Of a stretch of 64,000 nt of DNA, positions 1 through 12,209 are shown in pieces. Source of the stretch: Ancylostoma caninum (Eukaryota; Nematoda; Chromadorea; Rhabditida; Ancylostomatidae); the NCBI GenBank assembly GCA_037903475.1, contig JBAJFG010000096.1:1054001-1118000 (forward strand), read 5' to 3'. Both the position numbers and the translations under genes were made by a program. The notes below the pieces were generated by a model that was not told the origin of the DNA, made no database searches, and saw only the letters and a list, made by a program, of their open reading frames with translations. Each line of letters opens with the position of its first letter. The stretch's first letter is position 1.

Positions 1-145
1 CCCTTTTTCCATCGGTAGACCTGTATCCTGGCGTCTCCCACACCACTGGGCCACGCCGAGCTCTTTCTCCATCGGTGGACCCGTATCTTGGCGTCCCCCA
101 CACCACTGGGCCAAGGCGGGCCCTTTCGCCATGGGTGGACCAGTA
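1..145. repeat. 60-bp GC-rich minisatellite of Helitron family B
   Basis: About two and a half units built around CCATCGGTGGACCCGTATC and CACACCACTGGGCCA. The same unit is repeated about twelve times at 58,500-59,190. The array runs off the window start. Confidence 0.8.
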
Positions 146-696
146 TATTGTTGATTGGTTACACAATGTCATGCCTTGATATATTGAAGCATTTACTCTT
201 TGTTAGTGCAGATATTCTCGAATAATATTTAGATATTCTCCGTGACTAAGGAATCGCTGCGAAAATTCCGCAAGGGATGCGGCAATACCATCCACCAGCT
301 GGAGTGATCGGCCACGCGGAGCTCCTTCTCCATCGGTGGACCCGTATCTTGGAGTGATCGTGTAGATTCAGCCTCTTCTTGGTCTCCTAAACGCTGCACT
401 TCTCACATCCCCGCCCATTTCCTCGGGTGGTTTTCTACTGCGTACATTGTGCAGCCTGAAAGCTTGTAAGCATTCCCTCACCCCTATGCTGCGAGACCGC
501 CAGCGAAGGTGATGAAATCACTACCTCGTGCATGCGGGAGAGTCAGCAGTGACGTAATTGCGAGTCCCGAAACGAATGTGTCTGAGTCCCTAAAAATCGG
601 CCATTTCGCCCCACAGTCTGCGCCTCAAGATTGCGGTGTCTATGAGTGCCGCCGTGTATCTCTAGCCGCTCTAGCCCCCTTACGGCGCTTTGTTTA
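1..696 (-). mobile_element. Helitron family B copy, 5' part, cut by the window start
   Basis: This is a non-coding element matching the full copy at 58,048-59,742 in the same order: 60-bp GC-rich units, then the stretch containing ACACAATGTCATGCC, then a conserved right part ending CTTACGGCGCTTTGTTTAAT. On the minus strand that right end is the Helitron 5' terminus. The 3' hairpin end lies before base 1. The short open frame at 509-697 sits in the conserved part, recurs at 59,532-59,738, and is not a gene. There is no Rep/helicase sequence, so any movement would need proteins supplied elsewhere. Confidence 0.75.
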
Positions 697-742
697 ATAT
701 ATATATATATATATATATCCACTTAACAAAGCACCGTAAGGG
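677..742. repeat. Head-to-head Helitron B ends around a (TA)n tract
   Basis: CCCTTACGGCGCTTTGTT at 677-694 faces AACAAAGCACCGTAAGGG at 725-742, an inverted repeat with one mismatch, separated by a TA run. The right arm starts TCCACTTAACAAAGCACC at 718, which resembles the family B 5' terminus TCTATTAAACAAAGCGCC in plus orientation. Beyond about 745 I see no further similarity, so the second element is either very short or divergent. Confidence 0.5.
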
Positions 743-745
743 CGG

Positions 746-1281
746 CACTGACGGAAAAATGGATACAGGCTGCAATGATGAAAGCGAGAGGTTTGGACAG
801 TGCTTTCAGGGTTTCGTGGCGGGAGCCTACTCTAGCGGTCTCGAGCCCTCCGGGCGAGAGGATGTTTACAACGACTTGAAATTGCGTAACAGCAGTGTAC
901 GGAGCAGAGTAGCCCCTCTGTTGCCACTTTGGCACAATCGTCCGCACAAGGACGGTGCACTGGAAGTGATCCACCTCGCTTGGATGGATGAGCATCCTGG
1001 GAGGTCGCGCAGCGAACTCGGTCCTTGCCGTAGGAATGTGCGTTTGGCGCACTTATTCACGAGGTCCCGCAGAGATTAGGAAGTCGTAGGATGAGTGTTT
1101 GTTTTTAAGAAGGACAGTACAATCCAACACACAGGAAGAACGGGTCATCCTAAGCTGTTGTGACATTTCCTGAAAGCACATGCAATTGACCAAACTATTT
1201 CCTAATTTTCTTCATTATTCTTGAGATTTACAAGGAGTGCTGGTGCATTGATGACGGACAAATGTGCCGGGGCTCCATAGT
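746..1281. other. Unassigned stretch
   Basis: No recognisable gene or element. Overlapping open frames of 64-129 codons on both strands show no domain and are taken as chance. Confidence 0.5.
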
Positions 1282-1388
1282 TCAGAAATATATATATATA
1301 TATATATATATGTACAAGTGCCAATTAATAAGAAGTAAGATTATTATTATTATTGTTATTATTATTGTTGTTATTATTGTTATTATTA

Positions 1389-1433
<45 letters not shown>
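1282..1433. repeat. (TA)n and (ATT)n microsatellites
   Basis: A TA run at about 1,287-1,311 is followed by a long ATT/GTT trinucleotide run at about 1,339-1,433. The poly-Asn and poly-Ile frames here are translation of the repeat. Confidence 0.95.
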
Positions 1434-2297
1434 CAGAAACCCGCTAAGGAAAATAGGATTAGGAGGAATATTGTTAATACATTCGCGGCAATGGGCGAAA
1501 CCGGTTGACACGGGTTTGCGCTCAGCCAGAGAGGGTGCGTGACCAGTGATGCCCTATGGATACACAAGTGATGCGGTGCTTTTGCTGACAGCTCCACCGA
1601 CTCACATAGAAGGATGTGACTACTACGCGTTCCGACTATCTTTACTAACTATCAACGATGAATTACCGCTACGAATCATCCAAAATAAAAGTACCACCTT
1701 GAGGATTTCCTCGAAGAAAAAAAAGGTTTGGAAAAAAGGTATTTCAATAAACGAACGGAAAGTAATGCGCTTTTGAATCGAGACCAAATACGCTGGCAAG
1801 GATTTCGTAAAACTCTCTGAAAAATTGTTACATAGGATTATTTCATGGGCTAAACACGTGAACTAGGATCTCAAATGTATAAAGGTAGCGTCATTTGACA
1901 GAATGGACACCGATTTCGCGGTCAGCACAGAAGCAGCCTTCTATGGGAAAATTTTGGAGGGTTTCAAGATAAACAGTTCGAGTAATAAACTCTGCGTGAG
2001 CATTCCTGGCTGTCACTCAGAGGCAGCGCGCTGCGTGCGTACCCGCGAGACGGCATCAGCCACCATCTTTTTTGCCTGAGCCCAAACGCACTTCGTCCAC
2101 GCGTATGACCGCGCGCACAACTGGTTGAGCACAAACGCATGCTTAGGGACCGCCCGTTCCCCACATGGCATACGATGCTCAAAGCGTAAGGTCGCGAATG
2201 TGTTAAATTCAAGGAGAAAAATGTTACTGCATATAGTTAAGAGTTTGAACAAATTACATAAACATCGTCAAAAGAAGAACAAATGATGGGCAAAACA
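1434..2297. other. Unassigned stretch
   Basis: No recognisable gene, RNA or repeat. Open frames on the minus strand around 1,964-2,252 overlap each other and match nothing I know. Confidence 0.5.
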
Positions 2298-2506
2298 TTA
2301 TGGTGGTGAAAAGGGAGTTGGGGGGGGCACCCTATAGAAGGTCATAGGCTTCACCTAGTAAGACTAAATAAAAGCACTTGCCTAAGCCTATTCCTATGCT
2401 TAAGCATGGGTTTAAGCCTAAGCCTTAGGCTTAAACCCATGCTTAAGCATAGGAAGCCTTAGGCTTCACAGTAGTGCTCCCGCAACTCCCTTTTCACCCA
2501 TCATGG
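2298..2506. mobile_element. Palindromic MITE-like element
   Basis: The outer arms GTGAAAAGGGAGTTG (from about 2,306) and CAACTCCCTTTTCAC (to about 2,498) are inverted. Inside them lies a perfect 32-bp inverted repeat (2,391-2,422 against 2,424-2,455, one-base spacer) built from CTTAAGCATGGGTTTAAGCC. It has no coding capacity. A small fold-back transposon is the simplest reading; I could not find a target duplication. Confidence 0.6.
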
Positions 2507-5500
2507 TTAAAGCCGCAACCATCTATGCAGAAATTAAATCCTAGATGAGGAAATCCCTTGATAGAGGTAACGATCTTCACAGACCCTGGCAAAGGGAAAT
2601 TATCGTAGTCAAACGGCAATTTCATGCATTCCTGGGCCGTTTAGAGCAAGACCAGTTTCGTCAGCGTGAACTGCTAGTAGAAAGCGTCTCAGAACTCCTA
2701 TTTCCCAGTTTTCCATTATGTTTAGCGACTCACTCCCACTTTTCCGGCTGCAGAGGCAGATGCGATTTCGACTGCGCTTCGGCGTGTCTCACGCAGGGGT
2801 GCCGTTCATTTGCCGTTCTTCTGCCGACGTCGTTTCTTTGCGCATTTGTGAACGCTGTGGCAAATTGAATTACACTGCCTCTGTCGTTGTGTTCTCATAC
2901 TTTCGCATGTGCGCTTCCCGCATTTGCGCTTCCCGTTACAAAATTCAGCAGAGTACTTGACCCATGAACACTCTCATCAAGACCATCTGCAAAGGGAACT
3001 AGTTTTCCGTTGTGCCTGTGTACTTATTTTAAAAAAGAAATCTTGCAGATGCAGCAGTTCATTAGTTTGCGGTTGTTCATGGGCATTTTGGATGTGATCT
3101 GTTGTCAACGAATTTCAGTATGCCACCTTATTCCAAGAAGTTTTTTGTCATTTTCATAGATTTTAAAATTCCTGCGACGCTACTAAGCGACACATAATCT
3201 GATTTATTTTCTTACTTTCTGAAAGAAAATTCACTTCATGGACTGAAATGGTGGACCAATTGCATCAGTTCAGCTTGTCTAATAAAAAGAAAGGACAAGA
3301 AAGTAAAGATGGTAGGCTATTATTGTCCAGAAGAGCCTCGCGGTTTGGACCTGAGGCTTTTTACCAAAAAAAAACTGGAAAATGGCTCTTTAATTGTACC
3401 ATCGACGACCCGATGATCCATGTAGTATTGATCCTCATACATAGTAGACCTTATGTGGAGGGCGCGGGACTGACCTACCTTACGTTACAGTTAACACTAC
3501 CAGCAATGCAGTCCAAAATACCTTCTGTGTATTTGGCGATGACTTCACGATCTACTCCACATGCTTTGATGCAACGGCCTCGCTTCTACGAAAACGTAGA
3601 TGTGTACTTTTCGGAGCATTTCCTTCGTCATTACTGGAATACGTGCTAGGCGATTCTCTTCGAGCCGCTTTTCGAAAAGAACACCATCAACAATACCCAT
3701 TGCATTGTAGTTACTGGTCCCAAAAAGAAGCGAACAAGAAAAAATCCGCCAAACGTGACGATATAAAAACGAGGTTCTCGTTCATCTTTGCTTCGCAGTT
3801 GCAGGAGATGTAGGTGTACCGCGTCAAGGGACCTACCTATACGATAATCAGTGCTCCCTGCTAATTAAATGAATTTTATGTTCTGCTAAAGCTATCGTTC
3901 GTTAAATTTCTGAAACAAAATATGGTCAACACGAAAAAGCGCGAGTTCTTTTGCATCAACCTGATACTTCCTATTATCGAATTATCCCTTAAATAATGTT
4001 CCCTCAAATGTTAACTTCGAATGCTTTTTCTCGAGGATGGGTTCTTATAGAAATCCTTCCTCGGTACTTGGTTTTGATCTCCCGACCAATCGATCATCGT
4101 CGCCATTCTTTTTTTGCCAAATCACGCATAACCCCTTCATTCCACTCGTTTAGCTCCCTTCGCTGAGATCTGTTGTTCATAGACTTTCTTTTTGAATATT
4201 TTTTGTGTGGAAAAGGGCTTTCGATGATCAGCAGCATGATATCAGTGTCTGATTGATTTAGTAGCAGCGAGTGTGCTTGTGAAAGCCTAAGAAATTGCTG
4301 ATATCTTTTGATAGGATAGACAACCTTCACATTGATTTCAGTGCAGCTGTTGAAGATTTTATTGGTAATCTATTTCCATGAATCTAAACAATTCATGTAG
4401 TATGTGTACATCTGCAATTCAAACCCGTCTAATCAAGTGCATTCGGCTTATTATAGAGAAACGAAGCAAGACCATGAGAGACAAGTTTCTCTCTGTCTCC
4501 CTCTCTCTCTTTCTCTCTCTGTCTCAAGAAAGAGAGCCTTTTAAACGTCTAGGAAAATGTAATACTTCTCATCATTTCATTAGTGAATTCTAAACTGACT
4601 CTTCAGAGTGTAACTTTGAACTGGTGGAGTTTTGCCGTTCACCACTAAGACCCATAAAACCTTGAACTCTTCACCACATATAAGAGCATGTTATGGGAAT
4701 AGCACTAGAAGAAACAATATCATCAGGTAGATGTACAGTATCTTTAAGCTTCTATCAGCTGCGTAGATCTTTCGGTTGGATGTGACCTTCACCGGCATTC
4801 ATGTGTCCCAGGAACTGGTCTACTTGGCATCCCTCCCGTCAAGGCGCTATTTCATTTTCTCCTACTTACGTCTAACTTCTAAACACGACTCCTTTCGACT
4901 TAAGACACCAAAGGTTCGTCGAGTTTTTCGTTTTGTTTTCTACCTTCTATTTTACGAACGTTTAAGGTTTTTCTTGCTTTCTCAGGTATCTAGCTGAAAA
5001 AAAAAAGAAAATAAAGGTCACCCTTTCAAATACAGACGGAGTGAGGTCAATGCAGCCCCTCTCTCTCTTTCTCTCGAGATTGTCTTGTCTTTTCGCTTCG
5101 GCAGCTTCCGAGTATGATAGATATTTTCTACGTATGATAATATAGTATAGTATTTTCCACGTATAGTCATTTGGGGGGGGGGGAATTACTCCCGAGAATC
5201 TCAATGAGTTATTAGATTGGGCAAAAGGTTCGATAACTTCCAGCATATTTTCACATATTTTTCTTATTAGGTTCCAAATTCAATCAGCAACATGCTCATT
5301 CTGGATAGAAGTGTTAAGAGCAAGGCCTGAATAGTATCATCACTAGCAGAGCGTATCAGCCAACGTTCTCGAATTTTCTGTCCACGCATTTTTGCTGTCT
5401 GCGCATGAGCACTGCTATGTAGGAGGTGTTCCGTCCGTTTTCTACCCCTTCTGAAGCCACCTTCGTTGAAGAATCCATTTGTAGTGACGTCGATAGATGA

Positions 5501-5539
5501 TGTACAAGACCCAGCCTTCATCTCAGAGGAAGAAATTCT
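2507..5539. other. Unassigned stretch with a (CT)n run
   Basis: No gene recognised. Frames at 2,545-2,868 and 3,248-3,649 (107 and 133 codons) show no known domain, no splice context and no homologue I recognise. A pyrimidine CT run lies at about 4,480-4,530 and a poly-G run at about 5,173-5,182. Confidence 0.45.
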
Positions 5540-6250
5540 TCAGAATGTCCTTCCTATGAAGACAGATAGAAGCAGTTTATCGAGCTCTTTAACGTTTCCG
5601 ATGTGACTTCTCGAATTTACGTAGCTCATGAGATTCAAGCAATAGTACTGCTTCAAGGCAAACAGAGATACCATATTATGATGTGCAGCCATTCTGGAAC
5701 GGCGAACGCAGGCCGAACACGTTTCAACAGCAGCTACACTGCGAGATGAAAGCTTGTTTGTCGCCCGCCCCACGAGCCGGGAAGGCTGCGTTCCTGGGGC
5801 GATGAACTGCTTAGCATGTCTCAAAGCTAGGATCGCAGCTCAATCTGGGCACAGGACTGTGTTCGTACTGCAGACTTGGATAAGTGAGTGGATGCTTGCC
5901 CAAACTCATCCAAAAATAATTGTTGCAGTGGGCCACGGTTTTACCCGGACCTCAGCCAGCATGACGAGTCTCGCTGGGTTCCCCTTGTCTCCGCCGGAGC
6001 GGAGACACGACTAAACTTTGATGCTCAACCAGCGGCTTATATACACCTCCCAGGGGGAGTGTCGCCACGTGGCAAGGAGCAGGCAGAACGCAGGTTGAAC
6101 TGCACCACAGTTCATCGAGCAAATAACGCAGCGTGCTTTGCTGCTCTTGGCAGGCGGAATGGAGCAGTTCTTCCTCTTGCGACAATGTCTGCCTTCCATT
6201 TCTTGGGGGTGTGGCTTGCCAGGTTGTGCTGCGTTTGCCTTATCCAATTA
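5540..6250 (-). promoter_or_regulatory. Possible TATA-bearing solo LTR or promoter
   Basis: Read on the minus strand, a GC-rich segment contains GTGTATATAAGCCGC (TATATAAG complement at 6,037-6,044). It is followed by a GC-rich leader with CTCCGCTCCGGCGGAG and then a run of short open frames (5,540-5,824). This composition is unlike its AT-rich surroundings and resembles an LTR promoter. No TG/CA ends, target duplication or partner LTR was established. The plus-strand 196-codon frame at 5,888-6,478 overlaps it and has no recognisable domain. Confidence 0.25.
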
Positions 6251-6259
6251 TCTGAAATG

Positions 6260-7237
6260 GTTATCGGAGAGCATCGTGACTCTTTCTCATACGAGGGTGG
6301 GTTGAAAAGCTTCGAAATGACAATGGAAACAAGGCAATTCAGTTCCGGTTCTCAACTCATTTTTAGCCTAAACCTGTCTATTTTTACCACTCCTGGACTC
6401 TTTCTGCTTTTGGTTCTTTCTCTGCCAAGGATTTTTTCGAGGTCTGGAAAACAGCCTTACACGGCCAAGAATAATTAGGCAATCGATCCGAATTTCTAAC
6501 AGAAAGGCTTTGAGTTTAGAGGAAAGATAGAGGGGTTAGCAAACGAAAACTAAATAATCAGTGATCGAGAGAGATCGTTCATTTTTAATTTCTGAGTTTT
6601 TTCCTACCTCTAAAAACGACTTAATTAAGGTCGGAATGTCAGCTCGAATGAAAAACATGTTCATAACAACCTGTGAGACACAACAGTAAGAATAATATTA
6701 CGATGATATGCCCGGGTTTTACAAAGATAGAGCATAGGATCTATCATCAAAATGATTTTACCGATTTTTTCGTCTACGGAAGGTGAAGGAAAATGTCACT
6801 TAGTGTTCGCCAACATTCTGATTACTAAAGCTATGAGTTTTTTTTTCAATGAAATTATCATTGATATCAATTGTATTCATTAAAGCGAAGAATCCGCAGT
6901 AGGAAAACAACCAGTCGTAGCCGGGTACGCCGTTTGGTTGTTTGCTAAACTTACCGTTACAGAAATGTTTCAACAACTAATTAGATAAACACGTGAACAG
7001 TGAAGTCATTGGGTCAGCTATTCTTTCCTTCTTCACCAATTATTCTGTTCCGATTGCCTTTACGTGTTGTTCTCCAATGAACCGCCTAGAGGCCTCACAT
7101 CTGTTTATACGTTAGCGGGCACAGTGTATTTCGTGACTTGACTTCGTTACTTCACGAGATGTTCATTTCGCTCTGGATATAGTTATTGAATGTTGACACT
7201 CTTTTCCAAGCTCAGCATTTCCTACGTCATCTCTTAC
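6260..7237. other. Unassigned AT-rich stretch
   Basis: No open frame of note, no repeat and no element termini recognised. A short AAACAACCAGTCGTAGCCGG at about 6,905 slightly resembles a degenerate Helitron A 3' end but lacks the rest. Confidence 0.45.
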
Positions 7238-7241
7238 TTAA

Positions 7242-7666
7242 AGGCAGTGTGTCACCTCGTTTTCGTGCCTGAGCTTTCACCAGATTCTGAATCTCCTCGA
7301 CACGCTGAATCCAAAGGTATACCTAAAATATTACAAAAACGTCTTTAAACCCTACTTTTGAACGTTTTTCGGGTCGGGATTTGTAACAGTTTGTCGAGCT
7401 GAGTGGACTCGTGGAGTCGTTGATCTCATCGATCGGACATGTCGACGTGATGGCCAACACTGCAGACGTGGCGGGCAGCCAGCACATTCACGGACCGCTC
7501 CGCCCAGGTGGTCCGTGAACTGCACTTTGGGACCCTCCGAAAACGGGGTTTTCGTCATTTTTATGAGCTTTGACGTACATCTTCGTACATCTTTCGAATT
7601 AGCGTGACAAGGAGGTTTAGAGTCCGTTGATATCTACAACTCACGAAACGAGCTGACACACTGCCT
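7242..7666. mobile_element. TTAA-flanked inverted-repeat element (piggyBac-like MITE)
   Basis: The 425-bp element begins AGGCAGTGTGTCACCTCG and ends with its near-perfect inverse, ACGAGCTGACACACTGCCT. TTAA lies directly on both sides (7,238-7,241 and 7,667-7,670). TTAA duplication is the hallmark of piggyBac-type transposition. It encodes nothing recognisable. The element at 38,850-40,636 has the same terminal AGGCAG and the same TTAA flanks, so both belong to one terminal-repeat family. Confidence 0.75.
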
Positions 7667-7670
7667 TTAA

Positions 7671-8897
7671 GTAAACGAATGAAGTAACCATACAGCATCT
7701 TTTATCACTGTGGACTCATGTCTAACACTTCACAGCTTGTTTTTACTTAGCTAACTGGGCTGGTTGTCCAACTTTTTCTTGTTTTCTTGACATGAAGCAG
7801 TTGTTATGTTTTCCACTGTTTCCTCTCATCAGTGCTCCTATCAGCCATTTATCTATCTTAATCTATCAATTTCGTCCTTAGTCCAGGTACTTTTCTGTTC
7901 ACTCTAGCTCCTTTTATTTTAAATTTTCCCTTGGCCGTTAATCGCTTGGAGCTATTGTACCAATTATAGGCGGAAAAGAGGCCTTGGATTGCTGGATGGC
8001 ATTCTGAATGTAGGTCACCAATTTCTTCCCTGTGAGGTTCCTTATTCTTAGGTAACTTCAAACTTGACTTACCCTATTGTCAAGGCAGTGTTTCATGCAC
8101 GTGTTCGTAGTTTATTTTGTTTACAGGATGCTATCCATGGAACTGTGGAAATAACTAGCTATTACTTTATCTTAATTGGGTGCTTCTGAGGAGGACACTT
8201 TATCACGCCTCTCTGCTACATGTTAAAAATGATATCTCCCTACGGCTCAACAACCCAGCCTAGTATCGGTTCTGAGCTAGCCACATTTGTCAAATTTCTG
8301 GATCTCCATACGAGCCGAGGAAGAGATTTGCCAAGCTTTCTGATTTTACTAATTGTTCAATCATGTTTGAACCTGACGCTGTGATGGGTTCTTTGAGCTC
8401 TCCCATTTTGAGCAATCGATGAGCAATTCCGAAAGTGTCCCCAGACTTCGCCAACAATAGTGGCGACCACCACTATAGCCAGCTTTCGCCATGATCGCCA
8501 CGACCGCTGGCGATCGCTAACGTGAATGAGGAGGAGACCTCAGATGTAAGAAAGTGATAACTGATGTGACATGGCGATCGATAGGATAGGTTTCCACTAT
8601 CACTATCACTCACATAACCAGTTCATTTTGGGTACATCTTCGAGAGCACGGGCGATGAGCTCCGTTTGGTTGCGATCCATGGCGACGTAACCTGGCAATC
8701 CATACGTATCATTTTCACGATCCTTATCTTTTATATCGCCGGTTCATTTTTATTCATTTTGAACTGGCGAAGTTTGGGGATACTCTTATTTGAAGTCTGT
8801 GAAAACTCAGTCATGAATGTCATGACTGAGTTCCGTTTTGCAATCGTCGTACACAGAGTAATATTATTCCAGATCTCTTCTTAGACTTGTTTCTTTG
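7671..8897. other. Unassigned stretch
   Basis: No gene recognised. A short GC-rich palindromic patch at 8,455-8,525 (GGCGACCACC, GCCACGACCGCTGGCGATCGC) resembles the tract at 13,650-13,920. A 72-codon hydrophobic frame at 8,666-8,884 has no supporting context. Confidence 0.4.
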
Positions 8898-8926
8898 TCT
8901 GTATATATAAAAGTGAAAATCTGTGT

Positions 8927-9021
<95 letters not shown>

Positions 9022-9717
9022 GTGTGGTGTGTGTGTGTGTTTTTGTGTGTTCCTTGTAGAAATCGCGGAGGATGAACCGATCAGGACTAAATTTTGCATA
9101 TAGGTTCCTCGGGGGCCGTTGGAGGTTATAGGCTACCTTGCACCCGCGATTATCGATTGATTTATCGATTGTGTCGATTTCATCGAATTTTAACAGTTTT
9201 TGCGCTGAGGTCGGTGAGGACATGTCTGCTGGGGTTCTTTGATACGCTGAATACGAATATGACAACCATTTTGCACGAAATATTGATTTATTGATTCTAT
9301 CGATTTTTTTTCCATTTTCGCTCGGGGACGAACAAAGCCATGTCTACTGGGGTTTCTCAATACCCTGAACACGAGTATGACAACCATTTCACATGAAATA
9401 TCGATTTATCGCTTTTATTGATTTTTGGCTCTTCCGCCCAATGGAGCGGTGAAGACATCTCTCCTGGGGTTTCTCAATACACTGAGTATGAATATGACAA
9501 CCAATTTGTACGAATACATCGACTCAATTTCACCAAAATAGCTTTGCTAAATTTTCTCCCAGAAGTCGATGGGAAACGGTCACCTGGGATTCGCTAACAT
9601 GCTGGTCACTAAAATTATGGAGATTTTGATGAATTTCTTGGTGATAGTAATTGGCCTTAGCAGTATGATGTAGCCAAATTAGTAAAACACCCGAGCGAAG
9701 CCGGGTACGGCAGCTAG
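8898..9717 (+). mobile_element. Helitron family A, non-autonomous, 820 bp
   Basis: The 5' end is TCTGTATATATAAAAGTG. The 3' end is CCCGAGCGAAGCCGGG followed by TACGGCAGCTAG and a host T. That hairpin plus CTAG is the diagnostic Helitron 3' end. Behind the 5' end comes a long (TG)n tract, then the shared block AGAAATCGCGGAGG, then imperfect ~117-bp units containing ATCGATTTATCGA. The 3' end abuts the CR1-like LINE at 9,718. The 5' flanking base is G rather than the usual A, so the left junction may have changed after insertion. Confidence 0.85.
8922..9055. repeat. (TG)n microsatellite inside Helitron A
   Basis: Long TG run with a few interruptions, at the same place behind the Helitron 5' end as the shorter TGTGTATG runs at 41,050 and 53,275. 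The His-Thr and Cys-Val frames over it are artefacts. Confidence 0.95.
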
Positions 9718-11566
9718 TCCTTGATAAACTTCTTCGACGGAAACAGCGGTTAGTGAACCTCTTCTGTACTTGCTCCATGTCATTCACGGCGCTTACCTTA
9801 TGTGGAGACCAAAGCTGGCAAGAATACTCTAGAATAGGTCTCACGTAGGTGGAAAAAAGATTGAAAAGTAGGATTGGATTGCGTGATCTGAAGGCTCTCA
9901 GAATGTAGTTGCATTTAGCAGTTGCTTTCGTTATTATATCATGTATGTACTCCTCGAAATCAAACGTGTTCGTGTATACAACACCCAAGTCACGGATCTT
10001 GGTCAAGCCTACCAATGGTTTTGCATCTATCGAGAACTCAAAGTTTGGATGATTACTTCTAAAACACACTATTGTTGTTTTTTCCATCGATTTTGAAAGA
10101 TCCCACGTTTTGGACCAGTTGCTTAGCGCGCAAAGGGCGTCGTGCAACTTGTGACAGTCATTAAGTGTGTAAATTTTGGTATCGTCAGCATACATCGAGC
10201 AATACGTTCCTGATGGCAGTGCCTGAGGTAAGTCATCAACATATATTAGGAACTAAGAGGATCTATACACGAGCCTTGACGAACTCCGCTAGTTGTTAAG
10301 TATGAACGTGAGTAGGACTGGTTTATGAGAACTTTTGAGTTCTATGCGAAAGAAATGCTTGGATAAATCGAAAGAGACATCCACGGATGCCACATGCTGC
10401 GATTTTTTTTGAGTAATAGCGTAATCGGGATGAAGTCAAAGGCCTTAGCGTAGTCAATAAAGCAAACGGAAACAAAGTTACCCCTGTTGACTTCTCTTTG
10501 CCATAGTGGAACTGTTGACAATAAGGCTGAGGTAGTAGACTTTCTCCTAGTAAAGCCATGTTGGTTTCGTGAGAGTGGTTGCTTTGTTGATAAGAAATCA
10601 CGTATTGATCTGCATATAATGCGCTCCATAACCTTGCTGAGAGAACTGGTTAAACAGAGGTAATTTTGACATCATTTTTGGAACCTGTTTTACGAGTAGG
10701 TCCAACTAGTGCGATTTTCCAGAGAATGGGTACTTGGCCAAGAAGGAGAAACTTGTTAGAAAGCAATGTGAGTGGCGAAGTTAACCCTAGCGCGGTATTT
10801 CTCAGAAATATACATGGGAGTTGGTCTGGGAAAGTGGAAAATCTGTTTGAAAGCTTTTTCAACGTACCATAGACAATATCACTCGAGATATCAACCCAGT
10901 CTAGATTTTCGCTAGTTGCCAGTGTTAAGTGTTACGTCGGATTGACTCGGAATTTTACAAACTGATTCAAAGTAGTCTGCAAAGAGATTAGCTTTGCTGA
11001 TGTCATCGTCTACCGGGACTGACCCGTTCAAAGAGACACTAGGTATGGAACTGCAGAGATTAAGCTTCTTCCTACAGTAGCTGTAAAATCGCTTAGAGCC
11101 TCTGCTGCCGGCAGTTTGCTTCTCGTGGAATGCCGACCAGCTTGCCAGCGCTCGTCTAAGTTTTCTACTGTAATTGAGATAATTGACTCTCTCGTTAGGA
11201 CTGGTCACTGGATGGAAAAAGTTGACTCTAGATCTAAGAAGTCGGATTTTGCGTAGATAGTACTGCCGATTCTCCAAACACTCAATTTTAGGGATATATT
11301 TAGCAATGAGATTTTGACAGATATCAATGAAGGCTGAAAACACTCATCAACATTGTTAGATCGGTTCAAGACAGTCATCCAATCGACTTGACAAAGTTCG
11401 GAACATATAGCGGTATAGTCGCCCTTGGAGAAGTTCCTATGGAACGTTTTAATTGCTCTAATCATATAAGTACTACTTATTGAGAACCGGATGCTTAGGT
11501 GGTCTGATGTGCTGAATGGTGGTAGCAGCGAAACATTATCGATCAACTCAGATTCCGATGTTAAAG
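9718..11566 (-). pseudogene. CR1/jockey-type LINE remnant, copy 1
   Basis: A non-LTR retrotransposon pol in broken frames on the minus strand. In order: the end of an EEP endonuclease with SDHLSIRF (about 11,490); a linker with an ENRQYYLRKIR-like block (11,270); RT fingers WKIALVGPTRKTG (10,710); HGFTRRKSTTSALL (10,550); palm motif A FIDYAKAFDFIP (10,440); catalytic YADDT (10,190); and the thumb with STYVRPILEYSCQLWSPH (9,810). It is 5'-truncated inside the endonuclease and has several frameshifts. Its 3' side stops exactly at the Helitron end at 9,717. A second copy lies at 50,690-52,830. It is not functional. Confidence 0.85.
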
Positions 11567-11804
11567 GCAGCAGGAGCTTGGAAGTTACTCAGAAATTTTG
11601 GTTAACTATTCGTTGATTTTGATCAACTATTGGTTGATTATTTACACAATATCATGCCTTGCTAAATTGAAGCGTTTACTCTGTATGTTAGTGCACAAGC
11701 TTTCTAGAAATGAACGGGTATCTTGACTGCACAATTGCATCAGAACCTCACCATGAGACCCTGTTCAAGCATCCGCCCAATGAGGCGACCGTATATGTAG
11801 TTCC

Positions 11805-12062
11805 AACTATACATATGACCGAATCGAATATATTCGACGAAATTCTCGAATGTCCGACTACTCGAATAATTCATTCATTCGGCTTTACAAAGAATGGGCA
11901 TATTCGAACTATTCATTCATTCGGGTTGTTCATAATTAGAGTTATTCGAATAATTCGTTTGTTCGGGCACCTAGAGAAAGCTACTATTCGAACAATTCGC
12001 TCATTCGACTGTCTGAGAAGTGGCAAATTCGAAATATTCGTTTATTCGGCTTGGGAACAGTT
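11805..12062. repeat. TTCGAA-rich degenerate array
   Basis: Irregular repeats of ATTCGAA and ATTCATTCG on a short period. The same motif recurs at 12,820-13,092, 33,165-33,345 and 34,262-34,390. Confidence 0.7.
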
Positions 12063-12209
12063 GACAATTGAATAATGATGACATGATGGCTATTATAGGC
12101 TATTATATTATTGCATTGCGACTCCCAGCAATTCCCGCAAATCGCCTGACGAGACCCTGACATATCCTGAGGCCGATCTTTGCAGGTTCGAGTAACAAAG
12201 GTTGATAGA

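Noticed and set aside
1262..1597. Poly-Ile and poly-Asn ORFs
   Set aside because: Translation of an ATT microsatellite.
3248..3649. 133-codon ORF
   Set aside because: No domain, no splice context, no supporting neighbour; too weak to call a gene.
5888..6478. 196-codon plus-strand ORF
   Set aside because: No recognisable domain, odd composition, overlaps the TATA-bearing minus-strand unit and other open frames.
8864..9265. His-Thr repeat ORF
   Set aside because: Translation of a TG/CA microsatellite in a Helitron; same for 56,613-57,027.
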